From Longimicrobiales bacterium (GTDB lineage: Bacteria; Gemmatimonadota; Gemmatimonadetes; Longimicrobiales; Gaopeijiaceae): a stretch of DNA of 64,000 nt. The position numbers and the translations under genes were made by a program. Of the stretch, positions 47,947-57,706 are shown piece by piece (the stretch's first letter is position 1; each line of letters opens with the position of its first letter). The stretch spans positions 3,918,501-3,982,500 of the forward strand of contig OX638356.1 of assembly GCA_951813395.1 (NCBI GenBank). The letters run 5' to 3'. The notes below the pieces were generated by a model that was not told the origin of the DNA, searched no databases, and worked only from the letters and a program-made list of their open reading frames with translations.

Positions 47947-50900
47947 TTAGAAGACGAGCTGCATTGAGAACGTGTAGAACGCCGGCGGCGGAACGTGCTC
48001 GGTCATGCTGCGCACCCGCGTATTGTAGCCGACGTTGCCGCCAACCTCGGGATCCAGCGTCCGCATGAGCGGATCCACCCACCGGAAGAAGTTCCGGCCC
48101 GAGAACGTGACGGTCGCGCGCGACGCACCAACCATGTTCGCCCACGCGTCCGGGAGAGGCGCCTGTGCGCTCACCTCGCGGATCTTGAAGAAGTCGGCAG
48201 GCTGCACGGCGAAGTCGGACTGATAGAACTTCAGGTCACAACGCGCCCGCTCCTCGGCGGTCAGAGCCGCGTACCCCTGGGTCTCCCAGGTGTTGTACGC
48301 CTCGAAGCATCCCGCCCACCTCACCGAACGGCGGGTCGCGGCGGCCTGCGGCCCGTTGTACATGAACGCTCCGCCCTGATACTCCCCGCGCGCGGTCAGG
48401 AGAATGCCCGCCGGAAGCCCGAAGGTCATGCCGAAGCCCGCGATGGTGGTTGCCTGGTTCGGTCCGTGGACGCACTGCTCATCGGTCCGGTCAAGGATGA
48501 TCGGGTCGGCGCGTTCGTCAGGATTGGCAACGCAGTCGGACCGGATGACCGGCGCCGGATAGCCTTCCGACACCCAGCCGAAGCCGCCGATCGAGAACTC
48601 GGGCGATCCGCCGAGCGAAACGATTTCGGAGTCGGTCAGGGAAAGGGTCCCGTTGACGTCCCAGGTCCACGTGTCGTTCCGGACAATGCTGTAGTTCAAG
48701 CCGAGCTCCAACCCGTTGTTGACGAGTTCGCCCACGTTGGAGAGCTGGGAACTCGTAAAGCCCAGCGACGGGACCTGGAGCACGCTGAAGAGCGCGTCCT
48801 GGGTCGTCTGGGCGAAGTAGGTGAAGTCGAGGGCGAGCCTGTCGTCCACGAACGAACCCTCGAAGCCGAGTTCCAGCTCGGAGGTGGTCTCGGGACCGAT
48901 CGTCGCGTTGCCCACGTTGCTGGGCAGGAAGGCGGGCACCCCGCCCCAGCCGGCCGCGGAGAAGGTCCGGACCGCGTCGAAGGCGCCGGGAGCGCGTCCC
49001 GCCTGACCCCAGGCGGCGCGCAGCTTCATGCTGCCCCAACCGTCCTCCCAGAAGTCCTCGTCGGAGATGACGTAGGAACCCGAAACCTTCGGGTAGGCCT
49101 GCAGCCCGAAGTCGGCACCGAATGCGGAGTTGCCGTCAACCCGCAGGCCGAACGTGACAAAGTACTTGTTGGAGATGTCGAAGACGTTCTGCACGAACAG
49201 GCCGGCGTTCACAATCCGGGTACGGTCCTCGAAGCCCAGTGTGTTGCCCGCGTTGTCCACGTCGGGATCGCCGGGCCCGGGGAAGTTGTCCCCGTAGGCG
49301 GTCGTGCGCTCACTGCGGGTGGTCACGCTCTGCCCGCCGAAGGAAAGCGCCGAACGGATTCCCATGGGAAGGCTGAAGTCCAGGGATCCGACGTAGTCCG
49401 CCGTGAGCGTATTGAACTCGTAGCGTGACGTGGCGAGGATCCCCGTGGGGGCCCGGATGAAACCGAAGGGCCGCAGGTTGCGGTTGTCCTGCTGGGCCAG
49501 GTCGTACCCGACGCTGAAGCGGTTGGAGAAGTTCGCCAGCGGCGAGTACGTGGCCGTCAGCCCCGTGATCAGGTGATCGATCTGAGTAGTGATCTCCTGG
49601 TTGAGGAAGGGGTTGATGGCGTTGAAGGACTCGTCGTTGAGGTAGTTGCGGTCGCGCCGGAAGGTGTTGAGCGTCATCCCGTGCGCGTTGTTTCCGCCCG
49701 CCGTGTGCGCCAGCTGGTCGTTCGTGTACGACGTATTCCACTGGAGCTGCAGTGATTCCATGGGATTGAAGGTGAAGTTGCCCCTGAGGATGACCTTCTT
49801 CTCGTTGTCGTTGGGCAGAACACCGTCGTCGTCCTCGTAGGAGGCCGACACGAAGTACCTCACGGTCTCGGCACCGCCGCCCACGTTGAGCGCGTACTTC
49901 TGCTGGTACGCGCCCATGTCGCTGAAGAGGCCGCTGTCGCACGGCTGGTCCTGAACCACGATCGCGTCGCCGCACATCGGCTTGTGGCCGCGGAGCCAGG
50001 GATTGATGAAGAGGAAATCGGAACGCCCGCCGGACAGCGAGGTCGGATTCTCCGACGGCGGCCTCAGCGCCGGATCCGGGCCGAAGGTCAGGTTGCGCGA
50101 TACCCCCTGCTCCAGCTGGCCCGTCCAGGTGGCGTCGCCGACGCTTCCGCGCTTGGTGAAGATCTGGATCACCCCGGCGGAAGCCTCGGTGCCGTAGAGT
50201 GTGGTGGCGGCCGCGCCCTTGATCACCTCCACCCGCTCGATGTCCTGCGGGTTAACGCTGTTGAGCGGGCTGGAGACGTCGTTGTTGCTGCGCCCGGAAT
50301 AGCCAACAGGCGGCACGTTCTTGGCAAAGCCCTCGCTGCGGACCCGTACCCCGTCGATGTAGATGAGGGGCTGGTTGGACTGGGTCATCGACACGTTGCC
50401 GCGCAGGCGGATCATCGCCCCGCCGCCGGAGCTCGCCGAACTCTGCGTGATCGACATGCCGGGAATGCGGGCCTGCAGCAGCGCGTCGACGTTGGTCGGC
50501 GGTCCCACTACCTCCTGCTCCACATCGAGCTGCGAGATCGAGTTGCCGACCTCGCGGCGGCGCGCAGCCCCGGCCGTCCCGGTCACGACGATCTCGTCGA
50601 GGCCCAGGGCCTGGGCCGCGATCGCGAAGTCGTGCTGCGTGGTCGCACCCGAGGTGACCGTGATCGTCGCCTCGGCCGACGCGTACCCGATGCGCTCGGC
50701 GCGGATCGTGTAGTCTCCCGCCGGCACGTTGAGGATGACGAAGCGGCCGTTGTCACGGGAGAGGGTTCCCAGTCCGGTGCCATCCAGGTACACCTGGACG
50801 GATCCCACCGGCTGGCCACTCGTCCCGTCGGTGACCGTGCCCGTAACCGCCCCGTCCTGCGCCTGGGCGGCGCCCGGGATGGCGAACGCGGCCGCGAGGA

Positions 50901-50967
50901 GGATGACCCCCGCCACGCCCACTCCGCCCACACGGGAACGGAGTGCATCGAACAATCGGATTGTCAT
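47947..50967 (-). CDS. SusC/RagA-like TonB-dependent receptor, locus B
   Basis: 1006 residues: signal peptide (cleaved near GAAQAQDG), a carboxypeptidase-regulatory-like domain (AVTGTVTDGTSGQPVGSV), a plug (about 125-270, RRREVGNSISQLDVEQEV, QPLIYIDGVRV, TLYGTEASAGVIQIF) and a beta barrel ending in Phe (FSMQLVF). ATG 50967 follows AAGGAG. The first ~150 residues are close to those of locus A while the barrel diverges, which suggests different ligands. It is 213 nt downstream of a PKD lipoprotein and may share its transcript. Confidence 0.93.
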   Translation of the reverse strand: MTIRLFDALRSRVGGVGVAGVILLAAAFAIPGAAQAQDGAVTGTVTDGTSGQPVGSVQVYLDGTGLGTLSRDNGRFVILNVPAGDYTIRAERIGYASAEATITVTSGATTQHDFAIAAQALGLDEIVVTGTAGAARRREVGNSISQLDVEQEVVGPPTNVDALLQARIPGMSITQSSASSGGGAMIRLRGNVSMTQSNQPLIYIDGVRVRSEGFAKNVPPVGYSGRSNNDVSSPLNSVNPQDIERVEVIKGAAATTLYGTEASAGVIQIFTKRGSVGDATWTGQLEQGVSRNLTFGPDPALRPPSENPTSLSGGRSDFLFINPWLRGHKPMCGDAIVVQDQPCDSGLFSDMGAYQQKYALNVGGGAETVRYFVSASYEDDDGVLPNDNEKKVILRGNFTFNPMESLQLQWNTSYTNDQLAHTAGGNNAHGMTLNTFRRDRNYLNDESFNAINPFLNQEITTQIDHLITGLTATYSPLANFSNRFSVGYDLAQQDNRNLRPFGFIRAPTGILATSRYEFNTLTADYVGSLDFSLPMGIRSALSFGGQSVTTRSERTTAYGDNFPGPGDPDVDNAGNTLGFEDRTRIVNAGLFVQNVFDISNKYFVTFGLRVDGNSAFGADFGLQAYPKVSGSYVISDEDFWEDGWGSMKLRAAWGQAGRAPGAFDAVRTFSAAGWGGVPAFLPSNVGNATIGPETTSELELGFEGSFVDDRLALDFTYFAQTTQDALFSVLQVPSLGFTSSQLSNVGELVNNGLELGLNYSIVRNDTWTWDVNGTLSLTDSEIVSLGGSPEFSIGGFGWVSEGYPAPVIRSDCVANPDERADPIILDRTDEQCVHGPNQATTIAGFGMTFGLPAGILLTARGEYQGGAFMYNGPQAAATRRSVRWAGCFEAYNTWETQGYAALTAEERARCDLKFYQSDFAVQPADFFKIREVSAQAPLPDAWANMVGASRATVTFSGRNFFRWVDPLMRTLDPEVGGNVGYNTRVRSMTEHVPPPAFYTFSMQLVF

Positions 50968-51180
50968 GCTTCTGCTCCTTGCCAAACCTGGTTTTGCAGC
51001 CGGCCCGGCACCGGGACGCTCCCGGCCCGCCCGTCCCGCCAACAACTACATGGCAGAACGATCCGGCTGCCGATCAACATAGTATCGCCGATTCACGCCA
51101 CGCCACCGGCGTGACGCGCAACGGCAAGGATACCGCCGTCCGAATACATCCACACTTGGCGATGCGGATGCCACGCCCGA

Positions 51181-51594
51181 TCAGCGGCCTTGAACATTGA
51201 TGGAAACTGTCGCGCTCGCCACCCCCTCGACGGCGTCTTCCGCCCGCGCCGTGACCGTGAACAGGCCCGGCATCTCGTACGTGTGCTGCATCGAACCGGA
51301 CGCGGTCTGGGCGCCCACCGTGCCCAGGGAGTCGGTCGCGCCATCTCCCCAGGTGAAGATGATCCCGTTCAGGCTTCGTCCACTGACGTTGTAGAGCACC
51401 GACAGCTGGTCCCCGACCAGTCCCGTTTCGGGCCCGATCAGTTCCACCGACAGGGGACTCCCGATCTCGCCGTCGGTGATGCAGCCGGCCGCGAGGACGA
51501 ACAGGCACACCAGGAGGGCCGGAAGCGTTCGGCGCGTCCGGGGGCTGAAGCGAGGGCGCGAGGGCAGCGGGGTGGGGGTGGGCCGCGGGTTCAT
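51181..51594 (-). CDS. PKD-domain lipoprotein
   Basis: 137 residues with a lipobox VLAAGC and, from about residue 45, a PKD-like beta-sandwich: SVELIGPETGLVGDQLSV, IIFTWGDGATDS, MQHTYEMPGLFTVTARAED. PKD domains usually mediate protein or carbohydrate contacts outside the cell. Its ATG overlaps the stop of the 174-residue lipoprotein (ATGA), so it is coupled to it, and the SusC gene lies 213 nt downstream. Probably a surface accessory of locus B. Confidence 0.75.
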   Translation of the reverse strand: MNPRPTPTPLPSRPRFSPRTRRTLPALLVCLFVLAAGCITDGEIGSPLSVELIGPETGLVGDQLSVLYNVSGRSLNGIIFTWGDGATDSLGTVGAQTASGSMQHTYEMPGLFTVTARAEDAVEGVASATVSINVQGR

Positions 51595-52115
51595 TGGAAG
51601 GAAATGCGGATGACCACCGCTATGTCCTCTTCGGGCGGTATGGGCGGCCGGGCGTCGCCCCTGCGCGAACCCCGGAACTGGTCCCACGCGATCGCGCCTA
51701 CCACAACGCCGAGGATGCCGGCAAGGCCGTAGGTCCGGCCGCGCGACAGCGATCGGATCTCGATGTCGGCCAGCCCCTGGGCGGGGATCCGCAGCCGCTG
51801 ATGGTACGATTCGACCCGAATGCCCTCGGCGACCGTGACGACGGGGACCTCCAGCAGCATCGTGCCGGCGTCCGCCTCCACAACCGTTCCCTCCATGACC
51901 CGGTCGCCGCCGAACAGGAGCTCGTCGAACTCCTCGTACTGAGCCTGCGTCACCAGCGTGCGCACCCGGTCGCCCGGGGTCACGTCGGTCAGGCTCACGG
52001 GGGAATACGTGTGGCAGGCGCCGGCAAAGAGGGTCGCGCACAGGGCTGCGACAACCGCCGTGAAGCGGTGGTGTGCGCCGGCAGCGGACAAGGCGTGGTG
52101 CTGGGTTCCGGTCAT
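51591..52115 (-). CDS. Lipoprotein, beta-rich, with hydrophobic segment
   Basis: 174 residues with a lipobox (LFAGAC) after a hydrophobic signal. The body is strand-rich (DRVRTLVTQAQYEEFDEL, VVEADAGTMLLEVPVV) and contains IPAQGLADIEIRSLSRGR followed by a hydrophobic AGILGVVVGAIAW. The same strand-then-hydrophobic arrangement is in the small lipoprotein at 37290, beside locus A. It starts 4 nt after the cytochrome stop and its stop overlaps the PKD gene. The similarity is weak by eye and needs a structure comparison. Confidence 0.7.
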   Translation of the reverse strand: MTGTQHHALSAAGAHHRFTAVVAALCATLFAGACHTYSPVSLTDVTPGDRVRTLVTQAQYEEFDELLFGGDRVMEGTVVEADAGTMLLEVPVVTVAEGIRVESYHQRLRIPAQGLADIEIRSLSRGRTYGLAGILGVVVGAIAWDQFRGSRRGDARPPIPPEEDIAVVIRISFQ

Positions 52116-52119
52116 GGCA

Positions 52120-54441
52120 CTAGTAACGTAACACGGCCTCCACCTGGCGGATCACGTCCTGGATTTCGGTGTCCCCGGGGGCGAACTCGAGCGCGTCGTA
52201 GAGCGAGGGCAGCGCCTCCGCCACGCGACCGGTGTTGGCGAGGGATACGCCCAGGTAGAAATGGGCGCGGGAAAGCCCGGCGTCGCTGCGGACCGCGGCG
52301 CGATACGCGGTGATCGCGCCCTCGAAGTCGCCGCGCCGGAACCGGACGTTGCCCAGGTTGAGGTGCGCCAGAGCCTCCGTGGGCCGGACGCGGACGGCCT
52401 CCTCGTACATGGCCGCCGCGTCGTCCTCGCGGCCGAGCGTTTCGAGCGCGAGCCCCGCGTTGACGAGCGCGACGGGGTCTCCGGGTCCGTGACGCAGCGC
52501 TTCCAGGTACACCTGCACGGCCTGCGCCACATCTCCCACCGCCGCGAGCCCCGCCCCCAGCGCGACGAGCACCTCGGGCGCCGTGGGACGCACCTCCTGC
52601 GCGCGCCGCAGAAACGGCAGCGCCGCCGCGGGGCCCTCCACCCTCTCCGCCGCGGCCGCCCACTGCGTCAGCGCCGCCGCCCACCGCGCCCGGAACGCGT
52701 CCTCGTCCAGGGCCCCGCGCGTCACGGCGTCCAGGAGCGCGCGCACATCGGGGTCGTCGCCCCGGGTAGCGTGCAGCGCGGCCGCGGCGGCGGTGCGCAC
52801 GTCCTCGTCGTCGTCGCGGGCGAGGGTGGCCAGGGCGCGCCCCGCAACGTCATCGAGCCCGCCCGCGTCGGGGCCCGCCCGCGCGTCACGTCCCCGCACC
52901 CACGTGTCCACCGCCATCACCTTGGCGATGCCGTGCCGCGGTCCCCGCGCGGCAGCCGCGGCCAGGGCGCGGTCGAGGTCGCCGGGTGAGGCGGTGGGCG
53001 CGGTCGCCGCGACCAGGGCCGCCACCTCCGGGCGGTGCGGCGCGATCTCGCCCCACCACGCGGTGGCCTGAGCGGCCAGCTCGGCGGGCGATCGGTCGCT
53101 GTGACATCCCGCACACGCCGACTGCAGCCCGGCGTCCTCGTCGAAACCCGGGCGCGGAATCGAGATCGTGTGGTCCGCCCGCGCATACGGTATGGCGGCC
53201 GAGAGCTCCGGGTGCTGCACGTAGGGCATGTGGCACGACGTGCAGGCCGCCCCGGGAGATCCGGCGGGATGAAAGGTGTGCGCCTCGGGGTCCGCGACCT
53301 TGCTGGCGTGGCAGGCCGTGCACTGGCGATCGTCGAATCTGCCCTCCAGCGGGTTGCCGAAGACGTCGCGGTAGCCCTGACCGTGCGGGTCGTGGCAGTC
53401 GACGCACGTCATCGAGCCGAAGAGGTAGCACGCGCTGGAGCGATGGGTCTGCTGGTAGCCGAACGTGGCGATCCGGCCATCGGGCAGGTAGGGCGAGTCC
53501 CCGATGAGCGGGAGGCCGAGGCTGTACCGCCGGGGACCGTCGCCCGAATCGTCGCCAAGCGCGCGCTTGAGGGCATGGCACTCGAAGCACACGCGCAGCG
53601 ACGCGTCCGTGTCCAGCGTGGTGAGCGAGGCCACGCCCGGGCCGCGGCCGGTCGCCGGGTTGCCGGGCAGCGGCTGCTGTGCCCGTGACGCGTTGGCGGC
53701 GGCCGCGCGTGCCTGTTCCACATGCGCGAGGGCCGGCCCGTGACAGGATTCGCAGTTGATCGTGAGCGACGTCGTGCGCGTCTCGTAGCGCGCCAGGTCC
53801 GCCCGGTACTCAACCTCGACCTGGCTGCCGTGACAGTTCTGGCAGTTCGCGAATCGGCGGTTGGTCCCGAGGATTCGCACCGGCGGCCAATCGCCGCACT
53901 CCGTGAGGCGCATCGCTTCGGTTATGGGAAGCCATCCGGCATCGGCCCGCAGCCGCGCCCGATCCGCCCCCGGCACCCAGAATCCGCCCACGAAGGCGGT
54001 GTTGCAGAACCAGGCGTCGCCGTCTTCCGAGTAGTCGAAGGGCAGAAACCGCTCGGTGCCGTCGGGGAACAGCGACGCGAAGCCCTGCGTCCCGCCTCCA
54101 ACCATGTGCCCCCTCCCGATCACCCCCGTTACCTCGAGTTCCATCGGTGCGCGCCCTCTGCGCTCGACGACAAAGACGTACCGGCCGCCTTCCCGCACCA
54201 CCGGCGACACGACGGCATCTGCAAAGCGAATCGGCGGTCCGCCAAAGGGGGCGATGACCGTGGCCGGGCCGGGCGGTCCGCCGGCCTGGCCGTGCGTGGA
54301 CTGCGCCCATGCGTCGTACTGCGCCTGGTGACAGGTCCGGCAGGTGGCGGAACCCGCAATGCCCTGGGCACCCGGTGGTGCCTGGGGCGCGGCGCCGGTC
54401 GCGAGGATCAGTCCCGCCGCGCCAAGCCTTACCGTGTTCAT
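52120..54441 (-). CDS. Octaheme cytochrome c with C-terminal TPR region
   Basis: 773 residues. A signal peptide (AAGLILATGAAPQA) is followed by eight CxxCH heme sites: CRTCH, CQNCH, CESCH, CFECH, CVDCH, CTACH, CTSCH and CAGCH, all in the first ~450 residues, as in cytochrome c554-type proteins. A HEAT-like stretch then leads to TPRs from about residue 590 (EVLVALGAGLAAVGDVAQAV, AHLNLGNVRFRRGDFEGAI). Start ATG 54441 follows GGAG. It is periplasmic or surface-exposed and could carry electrons. It heads a run of genes that ends in SusC/SusD locus B. Confidence 0.88.
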   Translation of the reverse strand: MNTVRLGAAGLILATGAAPQAPPGAQGIAGSATCRTCHQAQYDAWAQSTHGQAGGPPGPATVIAPFGGPPIRFADAVVSPVVREGGRYVFVVERRGRAPMELEVTGVIGRGHMVGGGTQGFASLFPDGTERFLPFDYSEDGDAWFCNTAFVGGFWVPGADRARLRADAGWLPITEAMRLTECGDWPPVRILGTNRRFANCQNCHGSQVEVEYRADLARYETRTTSLTINCESCHGPALAHVEQARAAAANASRAQQPLPGNPATGRGPGVASLTTLDTDASLRVCFECHALKRALGDDSGDGPRRYSLGLPLIGDSPYLPDGRIATFGYQQTHRSSACYLFGSMTCVDCHDPHGQGYRDVFGNPLEGRFDDRQCTACHASKVADPEAHTFHPAGSPGAACTSCHMPYVQHPELSAAIPYARADHTISIPRPGFDEDAGLQSACAGCHSDRSPAELAAQATAWWGEIAPHRPEVAALVAATAPTASPGDLDRALAAAAARGPRHGIAKVMAVDTWVRGRDARAGPDAGGLDDVAGRALATLARDDDEDVRTAAAAALHATRGDDPDVRALLDAVTRGALDEDAFRARWAAALTQWAAAAERVEGPAAALPFLRRAQEVRPTAPEVLVALGAGLAAVGDVAQAVQVYLEALRHGPGDPVALVNAGLALETLGREDDAAAMYEEAVRVRPTEALAHLNLGNVRFRRGDFEGAITAYRAAVRSDAGLSRAHFYLGVSLANTGRVAEALPSLYDALEFAPGDTEIQDVIRQVEAVLRY

Positions 54442-54585
54442 GGCTCCGAACCTCTCTCGAGTCGTGTCCCGAAAACATCGCAGCTGTTCGAGCACCGTTG
54501 ACGCTGCCGGATCCAATCGGCGACAATCCCCTCCGCCAATCTTTATACGCGACCGAGGCGCCCGTTTCAAACGGCACACGATCCG

Positions 54586-55767
54586 ATGACACCAGATTCC
54601 AGCACCGAGAACCCGGGAGACCTGGCCTTCGTGATGGGCGGCGGGGGCGCCAGGGCCGCCTACCAGGCCGGTGTCGTCAAGTACCTCTCCCGGCGCTTTC
54701 CGGACCTCAGAGTGCCGATCCTGACGGGGGTCAGCGCCGGGGCCATCAACGCGGCCCATCTGGCGGCTCACCACGGAACGTTTGCCCAGTGCGCCGAGGA
54801 ACTCACGCACCTCTGGTCGAACCTGCAGGTGGACAAGGTCTTCAGAACGGACCTCAGGACCCTGCGCAACCACGTCATGCGCTGGGGCCGACAGCTGCTG
54901 TCCGGTGGTGTCGGAGGCGAACCCAGGGTTCGGGGTCTCCTGGATACGCAGCCCCTGCGGGAGTACCTGACCGACACGATGCACGCGATCGACGGGGAGC
55001 TGACGGGTATCCGCTACAACCTGAAGACGGGCCGGCTCAAGGCGGCCGCTCTCAGCACCACCAACTACTCTACCGGTCAGTCCGTTCTGTGGATCCAGGG
55101 TCGCGGCGTGCAGGAGTGGGAGCGCCCCAACCGGCGTTCCCGGATCACCACCCTGTCGGTGGACCACGTAATGGCGTCGTCGGCGCTACCCATCGTGTTC
55201 CCGGCCGTTCAGATCGGTCAGCACTGGTACGGAGACGGCGGTATCCGGCTTGCAGCGCCGCTCTCTCCGGCTCTCCACCTGGGTGCGAAGCGCATCCTGG
55301 CCATCAGCACCAGGCGCGCACGCACGTTCCGGGAAGCGGACGAGCCTACGGTCAGCGGCTATCCGCCTCCGGTCCAGGTCGCGGGAACGCTCATGAACTC
55401 CGTCTTCCTGGACCTCCTCGACGAGGACGGCATGCGGCTCGACCGCTTCAACCAGCTTCTGCGCCGGCTGGAATCGGAGGCCCGAATGGGCATGCGAATC
55501 GTCCGGCGGGTGACCATCCGGCCGTCGGTGGACCTGGGCAAGCTGGCCAACAAATACGAGCCGCAGCTGCCACGCGCCTTCCGGTTCCTGACCCGGGGAC
55601 TTGGTACCAGGAACACCGAAGCCCCAGACTTCCTTAGTCTGATCATGTTCCAGCCGGACTACCTGGCCGAGCTGATACGTGTCGGGGAGGCCGATGCCGC
55701 GGCGCGCGAGGCCGAACTCGTGGCCCTGCTGGAACCCGAACGCGAGGTGCATCATGACAGCCGGTAG
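54586..55767 (+). CDS. Patatin-like phospholipase
   Basis: 393 residues of the patatin family of Ser-Asp lipid acyl hydrolases. The oxyanion loop GGGGARAAYQ, the nucleophile elbow GVSAG (Ser at about residue 47) and the Asp motif YGDGGIRLAAP are all present. It likely deacylates phospholipids in the cytoplasm or at the membrane. No signal peptide is seen. Its end overlaps the acyl-CoA dehydrogenase start by 14 nt, so released fatty acids could pass to that enzyme. Confidence 0.9.
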   Translation: MTPDSSTENPGDLAFVMGGGGARAAYQAGVVKYLSRRFPDLRVPILTGVSAGAINAAHLAAHHGTFAQCAEELTHLWSNLQVDKVFRTDLRTLRNHVMRWGRQLLSGGVGGEPRVRGLLDTQPLREYLTDTMHAIDGELTGIRYNLKTGRLKAAALSTTNYSTGQSVLWIQGRGVQEWERPNRRSRITTLSVDHVMASSALPIVFPAVQIGQHWYGDGGIRLAAPLSPALHLGAKRILAISTRRARTFREADEPTVSGYPPPVQVAGTLMNSVFLDLLDEDGMRLDRFNQLLRRLESEARMGMRIVRRVTIRPSVDLGKLANKYEPQLPRAFRFLTRGLGTRNTEAPDFLSLIMFQPDYLAELIRVGEADAAAREAELVALLEPEREVHHDSR

Positions 55768-57706
55768 GGAAAACACCCGGGGCTTGAGCAACGCACAGGA
55801 ATCCCGCGATGTCGCCGAGAGCGCTCGTGAGGCCCGTTGGGAGAAGCGAAGCTTCATGCGGGAGCTGTTTGGAGGCCGGCTCTCGCTGGACCTCGTCCAT
55901 CCGCACCCCGTCCAGGATCCGGAGGAGGAGGCGCGCGCGGCTCCGTTTCTGGAGCGGATACGACGCTTCACGGAGGAGAACATCGACGGCGACGCCTTCG
56001 ACCGCGAGGGCTGGGTGCCGGACGAGGTGCTCAAGGGCCTGGCAGATCTCGGCGCTTTCGGGATCAAGATTCCCCGGGAATACGGCGGCCTCGGGCTGTC
56101 CCAGACCTCCTACAACCGGGCCCTGGCCATCGTCGCCAGCCGCTGTGCCTCGACGGGCGCATTCCTGTCGGCGCATCAGTCCATAGGCGTCCCTACGCCC
56201 CTGGTCCTCTTCGGCACCGAGCAGCAAAAGCGCGAATACCTGCCCAGGGCGGCGGGCGGCGAACTGTCGGCCTTTGCGCTGACGGAATCCATGGTGGGGT
56301 CGGATCCGGCCAACATGTCCACGTTCGCGGAGCCATCGGAAGACGGGTCCCACTATGTCCTGAACGGTGAGAAGCTCTGGACGACCAACGGCCCGCGCGC
56401 CGACCTGCTCGTCGTCATGGCGCGCACGCCGCCGCGACCGGGTGTCAGGGGGAGGCGTCCGATCAGCGCGTTCATCGTGGAGACGGCGTGGCCCGGAGTG
56501 GAAATCGGCCCCATTTGCCGGTTCATGGGGTTGAAGGGGATCTCCAACGGAGTGCTTCGTTTTCGGGACGTGAAGGTTCCCCGGGAGAACCTGCTCTGGG
56601 GAGAAGGACTGGGGCTGAAGCTCGCGCTGATTACGCTGAACACCGGCCGGCTGGCGTTGCCCGCGTTCTGCACGGCCGCGTGCAAGTCCGTCCTGGCGGC
56701 GTGTCGGAAGTGGGCGGTCGAGCGGGTGCAATGGGGCGCCCCCATCGGGAAGCACGACGCCGTGGCCCAGAAGCTGGGAAGGATCGCCGCCGAGACCTAC
56801 GCCATGGAGGCTGTCGTGGAGCTCGCGGCGGCCATGTCCGGTCTCGGGACCCTCGACATCCGGCTCGAAGCAGCGATGGCCAAGCTGTGGCACAGCGAGA
56901 AGGCGTGGAGGCTGATCGACGACGGCGTGCAGATACGCGGCGGTCGCGGCTACGAGTCCGCCGATTCGCTGCGGCAGCGCGGAGAGGACCCGATACCCGT
57001 GGAGCGCGCCATGCGCGATGCGCGGATCAACCTCATTTTCGAGGGGTCGAGCGAGATCATGCGTCTCTTCATCGCCCGCGAAGCCGTGGACGACCATCTG
57101 ACCGTGGCGGGGGCCGTGATCGACCCGCGGCAACCGGCCGGCAAGCGCGCCGCGACGTTCCTGAAGGCGGCCGCGCACTATGCCGTATGGTATCCGGGGC
57201 GCTGGCTGGGATGGGGTCGCTGGCCCCGTTACAGCGCCTTCGGAAGCCTGGCCGGGCATATGCGCTACGTCGACCGCAAGTCCCGGAAGCTCGCGCGCAC
57301 CCTCTTCCACGCGATGGTAGGGCATGGACCCCGACTGGAACAGCGACAGGCCGTCCTGGGGCGCCTCGTGGACAACGGCGGCGACCTTCTGGCCATGATC
57401 GCATGCTGCGTGCGCGCCATGAAGCTCGTGAAGGAGAACCCTGCAGACCGGACGCCGTTCGAACTGGCCGACGCCGCTTGCAAGCTGGCCCGGCGGCGGA
57501 TCGACGGCCGATTCAGGGCCGTCTTCCGGAACGACGACAAAGCCGTCTACAAGGTGGCGCGCGGCGCGATGGCTGACCGCTACGAATGGCTGGAGGCGGG
57601 TGTCATCCTGACGCCGCCAGCCGCCCCGGACCAGCCATCCCGCGACGCGGAGGGCACCTCTGCCGAGGCAGCCCGTCCCCGGCCGAAGAGCGCCGTGCCG
57701 GCCTGA
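55754..57706 (+). CDS. Acyl-CoA dehydrogenase, long form
   Basis: 650 residues, longer than the usual ~380. The first ~430 residues are a standard acyl-CoA dehydrogenase: REYGGLGLSQTSYNRAL, FALTESMVGSDPANM, GVLRFRDVKVPRENLL and IRGGRGYE, with FEGSSEIMRLFIARE near the end. This closes with a C-terminal extension of about 180 residues, rich in Arg and Lys, of the kind seen in very-long-chain acyl-CoA dehydrogenases. It oxidises an acyl-CoA with FAD. The ATG at 55754 overlaps the patatin end, and its TGA overlaps the ctaA ATG. Confidence 0.9.
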   Translation: MTAGRENTRGLSNAQESRDVAESAREARWEKRSFMRELFGGRLSLDLVHPHPVQDPEEEARAAPFLERIRRFTEENIDGDAFDREGWVPDEVLKGLADLGAFGIKIPREYGGLGLSQTSYNRALAIVASRCASTGAFLSAHQSIGVPTPLVLFGTEQQKREYLPRAAGGELSAFALTESMVGSDPANMSTFAEPSEDGSHYVLNGEKLWTTNGPRADLLVVMARTPPRPGVRGRRPISAFIVETAWPGVEIGPICRFMGLKGISNGVLRFRDVKVPRENLLWGEGLGLKLALITLNTGRLALPAFCTAACKSVLAACRKWAVERVQWGAPIGKHDAVAQKLGRIAAETYAMEAVVELAAAMSGLGTLDIRLEAAMAKLWHSEKAWRLIDDGVQIRGGRGYESADSLRQRGEDPIPVERAMRDARINLIFEGSSEIMRLFIAREAVDDHLTVAGAVIDPRQPAGKRAATFLKAAAHYAVWYPGRWLGWGRWPRYSAFGSLAGHMRYVDRKSRKLARTLFHAMVGHGPRLEQRQAVLGRLVDNGGDLLAMIACCVRAMKLVKENPADRTPFELADAACKLARRRIDGRFRAVFRNDDKAVYKVARGAMADRYEWLEAGVILTPPAAPDQPSRDAEGTSAEAARPRPKSAVPA

